Shown: positions 1 to 7,633 of the stretch, in pieces
Position numbering within the stretch: position 1 is the stretch's first letter
Layout of the letters: every line of letters begins with the position of its first letter
DNA from: Phycisphaerae bacterium
GTDB taxonomy: Bacteria; Planctomycetota; Phycisphaerae; UBA1845; JAFGLZ01
Reading direction: 5' to 3'
NCBI GenBank assembly: GCA_016927755.1
Contig: JAFGLZ010000253.1
Coordinates: forward strand, 1 to 49,419
DNA: 49,419 nt
Made by a program: the position numbers and the translations under genes
Notes under the pieces: generated by a model
Seen by the model: only the letters and a program-made list of their open reading frames with translations
The model's database searches: none
What the model was told of the DNA's origin: nothing

Positions 1-452
1 GTGGCCGGCGGCGCGTCGTATCCCTTGATGCCGGTCCCGCGGAAGTGCCAGCCGATGCCGCCGGCCTGGGTCCAGAGCGGGAAGGGCCAGCCCTCGGCGT
101 GGGCCAAGCCGTCGTGCTGATGCGTGTGGACGTAGCCTTCGGTATTCATCCCTCGACCGGCCAGTGCTCCGGCCCATCGGAGGCGCATGGACTCCAACTC
201 GCGGCCCTTGCCGAGCGCCGGCCACAGCGTGGACATCGGCATCCACTCATCCCACAGGGGGATCAACGGTCCGGCGGGCTTGTAGTGCAGCCAGAAGAGC
301 CGGCGGAGGCTGTCCATCTCCTTGTCATGGCCGGGGACGACGAAGCATGGGAACTCGTCGGGGATCGGTGCCGGCTTGTTCGGTTCGGCGGCGACGGACA
401 AGGCGCTCGTCAAGGAGACCATCGCGACGGCCAGTAGAAGGTGCTGCCACAT
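1..452 (-). CDS. Exported protein of unknown function, 5' part only
   Basis: The minus frame opens with ATG at 452 and stays open for 150 codons to the window edge, so the 3' end is missing. Residues 1-22 form a signal peptide: a short start, a hydrophobic core, then a small-residue cleavage region (SVAA). The mature part contains a histidine-rich stretch (THQHDG, then AEGWPFPLW) followed by WHFRGTG. I do not recognise the family with certainty; the aromatic/histidine pattern suggests a secreted carbohydrate-active or structural protein, which is an inference. The next gene upstream on this strand is the toxin-antitoxin pair, about 120 bp away. Confidence 0.7.
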   Translation of the reverse strand, partial: MWQHLLLAVAMVSLTSALSVAAEPNKPAPIPDEFPCFVVPGHDKEMDSLRRLFWLHYKPAGPLIPLWDEWMPMSTLWPALGKGRELESMRLRWAGALAGRGMNTEGYVHTHQHDGLAHAEGWPFPLWTQAGGIGWHFRGTGIKGYDAPPA

Positions 453-572
453 GGTATCGCCCTCGATCGTGGGTCGGAAATCGCGAAACAGGGCGTTACG
501 GTAGCCGTCCGGGCGTCGTTGTGCAAATCGGACATACGATGAGCAGAGTGAGTTGGCGCGACGGAGCTTGGC

Positions 573-1091
573 TCAAGCGAGGCCAAGCTTCTTGACCGCC
601 GACAGCGGCAGGTACAGGTGGCGCTCATCGTCGGTCAGTGGCGTGAAGCCATACTTCAGGTAGAAGCGCCTCGCGCTGTCGTTGATGGCAACCACCTCGA
701 CGGCATGGATGCCGATTTCGTCGGCGGCCCCGAGGATCCGGACCAGGGCGTCAATCAACAGATCCTCGCCCAAGCCCCGGCCTTGCATCGACTGTTTGAC
801 GGCCAGCCGGCCGATGTGAGCCACCGGGATCGGGTAGCGCGAAAGCCGTTTCTTCAAGTCATCCGGTACCTGATCCCAAGCCACCGAGCCGGCCGAGACT
901 GCGTAGTATCCGAGGACCTCGCTTTCGCCGGCGAATTCCACCGCAACGAAGTGCTGGCTAATACCCGTCTTCTCGTTCTGGCTTGCGAAGCGCTGCAGGT
1001 AGTCGTCGAGCTCAGCAAGGCCACAGGAAGAGGCGGCACGGTCGTGCCGCTTGTGGAGCTTCTCGATGATCCACGGAGGTCGGTCAGGCAC
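573..1091 (-). CDS. GNAT acetyltransferase, probable TacT/AtaT-type toxin
   Basis: A 172-residue GNAT protein starting at GTG 1091, which overlaps the 3' end of the antitoxin gene by 8 bp. The acetyl-CoA binding loop is seen as QGRGLGEDLL (about residues 103-112), preceded by the strand HIGRLAV, and the C-terminal RFYLKYGF holds the usual late GNAT tyrosine. Proteins of this size encoded next to a DUF1778 protein are known toxins that acetylate the amino group of aminoacyl-tRNA and stop translation. Gene order (antitoxin first), overlap and family all fit a TacAT-type module. The target tRNA cannot be read from the sequence. Confidence 0.9.
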   Translation of the reverse strand: MPDRPPWIIEKLHKRHDRAASSCGLAELDDYLQRFASQNEKTGISQHFVAVEFAGESEVLGYYAVSAGSVAWDQVPDDLKKRLSRYPIPVAHIGRLAVKQSMQGRGLGEDLLIDALVRILGAADEIGIHAVEVVAINDSARRFYLKYGFTPLTDDERHLYLPLSAVKKLGLA

Positions 1092-1368
1092 GACGTTTCG
1101 TGTACCGCCTGGCGGCAGTCTTCAGGGCCTTGTTGGGCTTGGCGTCGGACTCGATCCGCTTCAGGAAGATGTCTCGGTCACGGACGGAAAGCTGGGTCAC
1201 GGTCGCCTCGGCGATCGCCCGGTGGGCAGCCTGCACAAGGCTGGCGACGGCGAAATCGGAGAGGGATTGCCCGGTCATCGTGGCGGCTTGCTCGATGACC
1301 CGCTTGTGTGTCTTGCTCAGGCGAACGTCGAGCCTTGCATTTCGGGTTGCTGATTTCAGCGTGGTCAT
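1084..1368 (-). CDS. DUF1778 antitoxin (TacA/AtaR-like, ribbon-helix-helix)
   Basis: A 94-residue antitoxin. I choose ATG 1368 (MTTLKSATR) over the upstream ATG at 1389 because an AGGAG sits 7 bases before it. The N-terminal half, with NARLDVRLS then HKRVIEQAA, is the ribbon-helix-helix DNA-binding domain of DUF1778; the charged C-terminal tail would wrap the toxin. It is followed with an 8-bp overlap by the GNAT toxin gene. Such antitoxins neutralise the toxin and, as a complex, repress their own promoter; a near-perfect inverted repeat lies just upstream at 1389-1413. Confidence 0.9.
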   Translation of the reverse strand: MTTLKSATRNARLDVRLSKTHKRVIEQAATMTGQSLSDFAVASLVQAAHRAIAEATVTQLSVRDRDIFLKRIESDAKPNKALKTAARRYTKRRA

Positions 1369-1388
1369 GGGCGATCTCCTGCTTCCCA

Positions 1389-1413
1389 TATGTACGTCGA
1401 TCTACCGTACATA
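1389..1413. promoter_or_regulatory. Inverted repeat, likely operator of the TacA/TacT-like pair
   Basis: Two perfect 8-bp arms, TATGTACG (1389-1396) and CGTACATA (1406-1413), are separated by 9 bases, 20 bp upstream of the antitoxin start. Position and symmetry fit a site for the ribbon-helix-helix antitoxin. No convincing -35/-10 pair was resolved. Confidence 0.65.
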
Positions 1414-1591
1414 GTCTAACATCAAGTCGCCCCATGGGCAAACCTTCTGGCTCTGACATCATCCGTGAGTATCTGGACGTCTTGCGAAAGCCAGCGGCGG
1501 CGCTGGGGTCCAGGCCGCGGTTGCGGGGGTTGGTGGACGTGAGGACAATGCCTCGGGTGCTCATATCTTCATATACGGAGTACACGGCGCT

Positions 1592-3520
1592 ATGGCAAAC
1601 AATGGATCGTACGGCTCGCTTGGGCGGATCTGTGCTCTTGGGGTGCTTGCGGGGCTGACTCGGGCGGCGGGAGCGGGCGAGGGGTTCGTTCCCGTGCGGC
1701 TGCCGGATGGGAAGCTGTTTGAGACTTGGGAACGGCCGGTTTCGTTTTCGCGAACGTATCACGTGGCACAGGGGAAGGCGGAGGCGTCGGACAAGAATCC
1801 GGGGACGACGGATCGCCCCTGGAAGACGATCGGCAAGGCCGCGGCGGTTCTGCGTCCGGGCGAGCGGGTGGTGATCCACGCGGGGGTGTATCGGGAATGG
1901 GTAAGGCCCGCGACCGGCGGGACGGGCCCTGACGCGATGATCTCGTACGAGGCGGCGCCCGGCGAAGAGGTGGTCATCAAGGGGTCGGACGTGTGGCGGC
2001 CGACGTGGCGAAAGGGCCGTTACTTCAAGTTGCCGGACGGTGTGGTGACTTGGGAGGCGGAACTGGGTGCGAAGATGTTCAGCGGCGCGAACGTGTTCTG
2101 TCTCCAGAACTTCCCCGCGCAGACGGACATGAAGACGTGGAAGCTGTTCGACTCGTTCGAGCTTCGTCGGGGGCAGATCTTCGTGGATGGCGTGCCGCTG
2201 GTTCAGGTGGGCACGTTCGAGGCACTGAAAGAGGGGGGCGGGCGTTTCTGGGTCGAGGACAATGGGATGACCGTCCACGTTCGTCTGGCGAAGGATGCCG
2301 CGCCGGGCGGGCAGGTTTTCGAGATTACCACGCGCGAACAGGTCTTCGCCCCGACCGAGCGGTATCTGAACTACATCCGCGTGAAGGGCCTGCGGATGTT
2401 CCACGCGGCCAACGGCGTGCCGATTCCGCCACCGCAGCGCGGGTTGCTGAGCGCTACGGCGGGGCATCACTGGATCGTGGAGGACTGTGAGATCGGGTAC
2501 GCCAACACGCTGGGGATCGACCTTGGGGGGCAGTGGTGGAGCTATGGCCAAGGCGAGCTGCAGGGCTGTCACATCATCCGCCGGAACCACGTGCACCACT
2601 GCGGAGTCTCGGCCATGTCCGCGTGGCACAATCGCGCGAACGAGTGGTTGCTGATCGAGGACAACTTGGTCACGGACAACTGCTGGATGCCGATCACGCA
2701 CCACTACGAATCAGCGGGGATCAAGATCCATCGCACGGAGCATTCGGTGATCCGGCGGAACGTGATTCTCCGGACGATCAACGGGCCGTCGCTGTGGCTC
2801 GACGGGGAGATTCTCAACACGCGGATCACACAGAACGTGCTGAGCGGCGCGCGCGATCCGGGGGGGCTCGGCTCGTTGTTCCTGGAGATCAACCTGGGGC
2901 CGAATCTCGTCGACAACAACCTCATCGCCGGGAGCGGGGATCACGGGTTCTACGAGCATGACGCGGAGCGTGTGGTACTGCTGCAGAACCTGATCATCAA
3001 CGGATCGGGGTCGGGGGTTCACCTGCGGTATGGGGATCCGAATCGGACGAAGCGGCCCTACGAGAACGATCATCGGATCTTCGGCAACATCATCGGGGGG
3101 TTCAGTCGATTCATCGTTCGCCCGAACGCGACGACGAGGTCGGACCGCAATGTGTTCGTGGTGAAGGATGGGCAGAGTCGCGAGGCGTTCGGCGACGGAG
3201 CGGGGCCCGGCAAGGCGGGCCGGTTCATGGACCTCAGCGCGTGGCGCGAGTTGGGGCAGGATCGCGATTCGAAGCTGGCGCACCTTACGATCACGTTCGA
3301 CCCGCAGAAGCTTACCTTGGCGGTCAAGGCTGGAGCGCAGGAGGCGCTGCCGAGCTTTCCCCCGTTGGGCAGGCCGCTGCCGAACGTGGCGCCGGCGGGT
3401 GAGCTACTGACGCACGATCTGATGGGTCGGGCCAGGCCGAGCGATCGGTTTCAGGCGGGGCCGCTCGTGAACTTGCCTTTGGACGGGACGGCGGTTTCGG
3501 TCGATCCGCGGAGGAAATAG
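1592..3520 (+). CDS. Secreted right-handed parallel beta-helix protein (DUF1565-like)
   Basis: A 642-residue protein with an N-terminal hydrophobic export segment (about residues 10-28, ending AAGAGEG). Residues 55-110 match the opening typical of DUF1565 beta-helix proteins: YHVAQG, then GTTDRPWKTIGKAA, then GERVVIHAGVYRE. The rest is rich in short repeats of asparagine and hydrophobic turns (IRRNHVHHCG, IEDNLVTDN, IRRNVILRT, VDNNLIAGSG, LLQNLIINGSGSG) that form the rungs of a beta-helix. Many such proteins bind or cleave polysaccharide, but no catalytic residues can be assigned here. GGAG about 11 bases before ATG 1592 could serve as the ribosome site. Confidence 0.88.
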   Translation: MANNGSYGSLGRICALGVLAGLTRAAGAGEGFVPVRLPDGKLFETWERPVSFSRTYHVAQGKAEASDKNPGTTDRPWKTIGKAAAVLRPGERVVIHAGVYREWVRPATGGTGPDAMISYEAAPGEEVVIKGSDVWRPTWRKGRYFKLPDGVVTWEAELGAKMFSGANVFCLQNFPAQTDMKTWKLFDSFELRRGQIFVDGVPLVQVGTFEALKEGGGRFWVEDNGMTVHVRLAKDAAPGGQVFEITTREQVFAPTERYLNYIRVKGLRMFHAANGVPIPPPQRGLLSATAGHHWIVEDCEIGYANTLGIDLGGQWWSYGQGELQGCHIIRRNHVHHCGVSAMSAWHNRANEWLLIEDNLVTDNCWMPITHHYESAGIKIHRTEHSVIRRNVILRTINGPSLWLDGEILNTRITQNVLSGARDPGGLGSLFLEINLGPNLVDNNLIAGSGDHGFYEHDAERVVLLQNLIINGSGSGVHLRYGDPNRTKRPYENDHRIFGNIIGGFSRFIVRPNATTRSDRNVFVVKDGQSREAFGDGAGPGKAGRFMDLSAWRELGQDRDSKLAHLTITFDPQKLTLAVKAGAQEALPSFPPLGRPLPNVAPAGELLTHDLMGRARPSDRFQAGPLVNLPLDGTAVSVDPRRK

Positions 3521-3659
3521 TAGGCGCGCATTTGTGCCGCGGGTGATTCTCGTTGCTGATGCCGGTATCCTCTCGGCGTTTGGACTTGCCCCGGGTGTCG
3601 ACGTTCGAGAGGGGCAGTCTCGGGAACATGGCGACGACGGCAACGGGAGGTAGTGTTTC

Positions 3660-4571
3660 ATGGCGGATGCTGCTCGACTTCATTGGGTGATGCTTCTCGG
3701 GCTCATCATTCCGGGGTGTGCTCGCGGTCCGGCGAAGTTTGTCATGGTGGGGATGGGCACGGCGCCGGATCTGGCGACGATCCGTGCGATCGAGACGGTT
3801 CGCAGGGCGGATATCGTGCTGCTTGGCGACGAGCAGGAGCGGGAAGACTTCAAGCAGTATATCCAGGGCAAGGAAGTCTGGATTGCCCCGCGATTCATCA
3901 CGTTGTACATGGGGGTGGATCCCAAGGCGATCCGCGATGAAGACGGGCGTCGGCTCGCGATCGAGCACGCTCGGAAACGTCAGGAGATGCTGGATCGGAT
4001 CGCGTCGGCGGTTCGGTCCGGTAGGACGGTGGCGTCGCTGGAGAACGGCGACGCCATGATGTACGGGATTACGTACTACCTGGAGGCGCTGCCGCCCGAC
4101 ATCCCGACGGAAGTCGTGCCGGGGGTGGGTGCGTTCGAGGCCGCGGCTGCGGCGGTCAAGAGGAGCCCTCCGTACGGGTGGGACACGAGCTCGGTGATCC
4201 TGACGATGTCGGACTGGCAGGGACGGGTAGACACCAACGAGCGTCTGATGGCGACGGGGACGTCGATGGTGTTCTACACGATGCACCTGGACTATCCCAA
4301 GTTGATGGAGCAGCTCGGGCGTCACTACGCGCCGGACACTCCGGTGGCGGTGGTGTCATACGCGGGGGACCCGAAACGTCAGGAGGTGATCCGCTCGACG
4401 GTGGGCGGCTTCCTGAAGGAGGTGGACCTGAGCCGCATTCCCGTGGACAAGCACATGCTGCTCGTGGGCAAGTTCCTGACGTGCGGCCAGGCTCGTGCGG
4501 ACGGGTTGGAGGCCGGCCGACGGTACATGGAGCGGATGAAGTATCAGAACCGGGAGCAGGAGGCGAAATAG
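3660..4571 (+). CDS. Tetrapyrrole (corrin/porphyrin) methylase-fold protein with lipoprotein-type signal
   Basis: A 303-residue protein. From residue 27 the order of motifs is that of the tetrapyrrole methylase superfamily: FVMVGMGTAPD (27-37, matching the usual GxGPGDPxLLT start), ADIVLLGD (50-57), ENGDAMMYG (128-136, matching the SGDPxxYG loop) and VVPGVGAFEAAAAAV (152-166). These loops bind S-adenosylmethionine in cobalamin and sirohaem enzymes. The odd part is the N-terminus: a hydrophobic run ending IIPGC at Cys20, which looks like a lipobox. A lipid-anchored exported methylase would lack its cytosolic cofactor. No cobalamin or haem genes are near. The substrate is unknown. Confidence 0.8.
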   Translation: MADAARLHWVMLLGLIIPGCARGPAKFVMVGMGTAPDLATIRAIETVRRADIVLLGDEQEREDFKQYIQGKEVWIAPRFITLYMGVDPKAIRDEDGRRLAIEHARKRQEMLDRIASAVRSGRTVASLENGDAMMYGITYYLEALPPDIPTEVVPGVGAFEAAAAAVKRSPPYGWDTSSVILTMSDWQGRVDTNERLMATGTSMVFYTMHLDYPKLMEQLGRHYAPDTPVAVVSYAGDPKRQEVIRSTVGGFLKEVDLSRIPVDKHMLLVGKFLTCGQARADGLEAGRRYMERMKYQNREQEAK

Positions 4572-4685
4572 GGGGAGCGTTGGGCGGGCGCGCCGATCAC
4601 AGGCGCGGGGCGACGGGCTCGCCCTCCATGGCCAGAGCGCATCAATCGCCGGTAATTCCGATCCGTCCCGTGGGAGGGGATAGGA

Positions 4686-4916
4686 TCACTCCACGGCGAG
4701 CAAGCTCTCCACGGAGATGTCCTCGTCGATGGCCTCCCAATGGACACCGATGCCGCCGCCGATAAGGCGCCATTCGCTCCGCTGGGTCGGTGTGGCCTTG
4801 AGCAGGCGAGGAAACCAGGTCAGGGGGGCTGAGATCTCACGCCCGTCCGCCAACACCATGACGAGCGAGTGCTCCGTACACTTTGCGTCAACGGCGAGCG
4901 GCTCGACCTTTGGCAT
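4686..4916 (-). CDS. DUF2442 domain protein
   Basis: A 76-residue protein that is essentially one DUF2442 domain: VLADGREISAPLTWFPRLL, then QRSEWRLIGGG, GVHW and IDEDISVESLL. Members are usually found next to a DUF4160 gene and are suspected of being part of toxin-antitoxin-like pairs. No DUF4160 partner is visible on either side, so this copy appears to stand alone between the methylase-fold lipoprotein gene (other strand) and pnkp. Start at ATG 4916; the ribosome site is weak. Confidence 0.85.
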   Translation of the reverse strand: MPKVEPLAVDAKCTEHSLVMVLADGREISAPLTWFPRLLKATPTQRSEWRLIGGGIGVHWEAIDEDISVESLLAVE

Positions 4917-5035
4917 GGTGCCAGCCTAACGGGACCGGCAACGCCGTGTAAAGGACTTGTGAAAGCGTCAAACGGGTACGCAGCTAGTTCTGCGTGCCGC
5001 CAAGGGGATTGGCAAGGTCCAAGCCGTCGAGGCGT

Positions 5036-7633
5036 TCATAGGCGCGGGTCGACCGGCTCGCTCTCCATGGCCAGGACGGCGAAGACGCATTCGTGGACTC
5101 GGCGGAGGGGTTCGCGGCGGACGAATCGTTCGAGGGCCTCGATTCCGAGTGCGAACTCGCGGACGGCCAGGGATCGTTTGGTGGCCAGGCCACGATTGCG
5201 GAGGCGCTCGAGGTTCTCGGGCGCGTCGTACTCCGGCCCGTAGATGATTCGCAGGTACTCCTTTCCGCGACACTTGACGGCGGGCTGCTCGATGCCTCGC
5301 CTACCCCGAACGATGAAGTCGAATGGCTTGACGACCATGCCCTCGCCGCCTCGGGCAGTGAGGGACATCCACCAATCGACGCCCTCCTGACAGCTAGCGG
5401 GGTCGGTCAGATCGACAACTCTGTGGGCGGTGGCGAGCAGGACGTCGGGATCTTCCTTGCAGAGGGCAGCCAGCGTTTCCATGTGCCAGAGGTGGTCGCG
5501 GTCGACATGGACGCCGCTCTCCGTAGCGAGCAGGTGGAACGGCGCGAGCTTGAAGTCCTCCAGCCGTTCGACGGGCCAGCAGTACTGCCGATAGGCGGTG
5601 ACGTACTTGTCAACGGCTCGCTGGCGGGCCTGAAAGCGATCGATCAGCGTGGTCAGCGCGGCGTCGGACTTGAGGCGTTCGGCAGCCCTTTCCAGCGCCG
5701 CCACGGCCGACGGCAGCGCCCCCCTTCCCGCAGCGCCGACGGCGGCGTACTGGCCTCGGAGGAGTTCCTGCGCCTTGGCTGACCAGGGCATTAACTCGCA
5801 ATCGAGGCAGGCCCACGTGGTGTCGAAGGTGTCCCAGGCCCCTGCCGCGTCCATGGACCTTCGAATCCGATCCAGCAGCGCTGCCTCCAATTCGACGTCG
5901 TCGAAGAATCGTCTGCCTGTGCGGGTGTAGACGATGCCGGCCTGGCCGGTGTCGATTCCGAACCGTTCGCGAGCGGCGTCGGCATCCTTGCAGACGATGA
6001 CGACCGCGCGGGAGCCCATGTGCTTTTCCTGGCAGACGACTCGGGGCACGCCAGCCGCTCGGTAGTAGGCGAAGGCCTCGGTCGGGTGCTCGAGGAGGTC
6101 GTCGGTCGCGTGGGTTTCGCACGGGCTCATGGTCGGCGGCAGATAGATGAGCCACTTGGGATTGGCGGCGAAGCGGGTCATCACCTCGAGCGCGGCCGTG
6201 GCGGAGGCCTCGCGGATGGTGATGTTCTGTCGAAGCCGGGTGGAGATGATGCGCTTGCCCAGGACGTCCTCGGCGTCGAGCAGGTCGTCCTGGATTTGCT
6301 GGGCGGTCAGCGCCGGGGCCTGTTGGTCTTCTGCCAGGAACGGACGTGCCGGCTCTACGTACGTCTTCTCGGCGGGTACGGAGACGAATTCCTTCTCCGG
6401 CCAGCGGAGGCCGGTGAGACGCCCACCGAAGACGCAGCCCGTATCGACGTTGACGGTTCGATTCAGCCACTCGGGGTCGGGGACGGGCGTATGTCCATAG
6501 ACGACGTGAGCGGCGCCGCGGTACTCGGCGGCCCAGTTGTAGCGAACGGGGAGGCCGAACTCGTCGGTCTCTCCGGTCGTCTCGCCGTAGAGGGCGAACT
6601 CGCGAACCTTGCCCGATGCCCTGCCCTGCATCTCTTGTTTCATGCCGGCGTGCGCGACGACGAGCTTGCCGTCGTCGAGGACATAGTGGCTGATGAGGCC
6701 GTCGAGAAACGCTGCTGCCTCGTTGGAAAACGCTTCGCGGACATCGTCGGGGAGGGTATCGACATCGGCAAGCGACTCGGCCAGGCCGTGCGTGATCTGG
6801 ACGTTCTTGCCGCCGAGCCTCCGCATGAGCTTCATGTCGTGGTTGCCGGGCAGACAGAGGGCGTGGCCGGCGGTCACCATGTTTCGGACGAGGCGGAGGG
6901 TGTCGACGATGCGTGGGCCTCGATCGACCAGGTCGCCGAGGAAGACGGCCTTTCTGCCTTCGGGATGGGCGTAGAGCGTCTGGCCCCAGACGTCGTCGCC
7001 GTCGGGCATTGGAGCCGTAACGTAGCCGAGAAGGCGGAGGAGCGTCTCCATCTCGTCGCAGCAGCCGTGAACGTCACCGATCACGTCGAACGGGCCGTGG
7101 TCGTCGCGCTTGTCGGGCCAGAGCGGGAGGCGCTCGAGCGTTGCCGTGTCGACGTCTTCGGGGGTTTCGAAGACGTGTATGTGGCGGAAGCCCTCGCGTT
7201 TGAGGCCGCGGAGACCTCGGCGCAGGGCTGAGCGTTGCTGGCGGATGACGTGGGGCCCGAAGTCGCGATCGGGGCGTTCGCGATTGCGCTGCTGGCAGAC
7301 CTTCTCGGGCAGGTTGAACACGATGGCGACGGGGAGGCAGTGGAACTCCCTGGCGAGCTGGACGAGGGGCCTTCGGTCCTCGGGGCGGACGCTCGTGGCG
7401 TCGACGACGGTCAGGCGCCCCGCAGCCAGGCGCTTGCCCGCGATGTAGCGGAGCAAGTCGAACGCGTCGGCAGTGGCCGATTGGTCGTTCTCATTGTCGC
7501 TGACGAGGGCTCGGCAGGCGTCGCTACTGAGGACCTCCGTGGACAAGAAGTGCTTCCTCGCGAAGGTGGACTTGCCGGAGCCTGACGGGCCGATGAGGAC
7601 CACCAATGACAACTTGGGGACGCCTACTCGCAC
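5036..7633 (-). CDS. pnkp: Pnkp: polynucleotide kinase / phosphatase / ligase of bacterial RNA repair
   Basis: An 865-residue three-domain RNA repair enzyme of full family length. Residues 1-170: 5'-OH kinase with P-loop GPSGSGKST (15-23). Residues about 180-425: calcineurin-type 2',3'-phosphatase with GDVHG (186-190), GDLVDRG (233-239), GNHD (263-266), HAG (328-330) and GHTP (380-383). Residues about 455-865: nucleotidyltransferase ligase with KHMG motif I (Lys537 the adenylylated lysine), DCELMPWS, GEGMVVKP and AVKCRGKEYLR. Together these heal and seal cut RNA such as ribotoxin-cleaved tRNA; in this family Hen1 helps the ligase. It starts at GTG 7633 inside the end of hen1 (10-bp overlap), so the two are translationally coupled. 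Confidence 0.97.
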   Translation of the reverse strand: MRVGVPKLSLVVLIGPSGSGKSTFARKHFLSTEVLSSDACRALVSDNENDQSATADAFDLLRYIAGKRLAAGRLTVVDATSVRPEDRRPLVQLAREFHCLPVAIVFNLPEKVCQQRNRERPDRDFGPHVIRQQRSALRRGLRGLKREGFRHIHVFETPEDVDTATLERLPLWPDKRDDHGPFDVIGDVHGCCDEMETLLRLLGYVTAPMPDGDDVWGQTLYAHPEGRKAVFLGDLVDRGPRIVDTLRLVRNMVTAGHALCLPGNHDMKLMRRLGGKNVQITHGLAESLADVDTLPDDVREAFSNEAAAFLDGLISHYVLDDGKLVVAHAGMKQEMQGRASGKVREFALYGETTGETDEFGLPVRYNWAAEYRGAAHVVYGHTPVPDPEWLNRTVNVDTGCVFGGRLTGLRWPEKEFVSVPAEKTYVEPARPFLAEDQQAPALTAQQIQDDLLDAEDVLGKRIISTRLRQNITIREASATAALEVMTRFAANPKWLIYLPPTMSPCETHATDDLLEHPTEAFAYYRAAGVPRVVCQEKHMGSRAVVIVCKDADAARERFGIDTGQAGIVYTRTGRRFFDDVELEAALLDRIRRSMDAAGAWDTFDTTWACLDCELMPWSAKAQELLRGQYAAVGAAGRGALPSAVAALERAAERLKSDAALTTLIDRFQARQRAVDKYVTAYRQYCWPVERLEDFKLAPFHLLATESGVHVDRDHLWHMETLAALCKEDPDVLLATAHRVVDLTDPASCQEGVDWWMSLTARGGEGMVVKPFDFIVRGRRGIEQPAVKCRGKEYLRIIYGPEYDAPENLERLRNRGLATKRSLAVREFALGIEALERFVRREPLRRVHECVFAVLAMESEPVDPRL

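Noticed and set aside
618..1298. Long plus-strand open frame of 226 codons opposite the toxin-antitoxin genes
   Set aside because: It mirrors the real minus-strand genes and shows no family motif; high GC keeps opposite frames open.
1178..2704. 508-codon minus frame across the beta-helix gene
   Set aside because: Arginine/proline/histidine-rich composition typical of an antisense shadow; the plus frame has clear DUF1565-like motifs.
6020..7231. 403-codon plus frame opposite pnkp
   Set aside because: Shadow of a gene with a complete set of kinase, phosphatase and ligase motifs.
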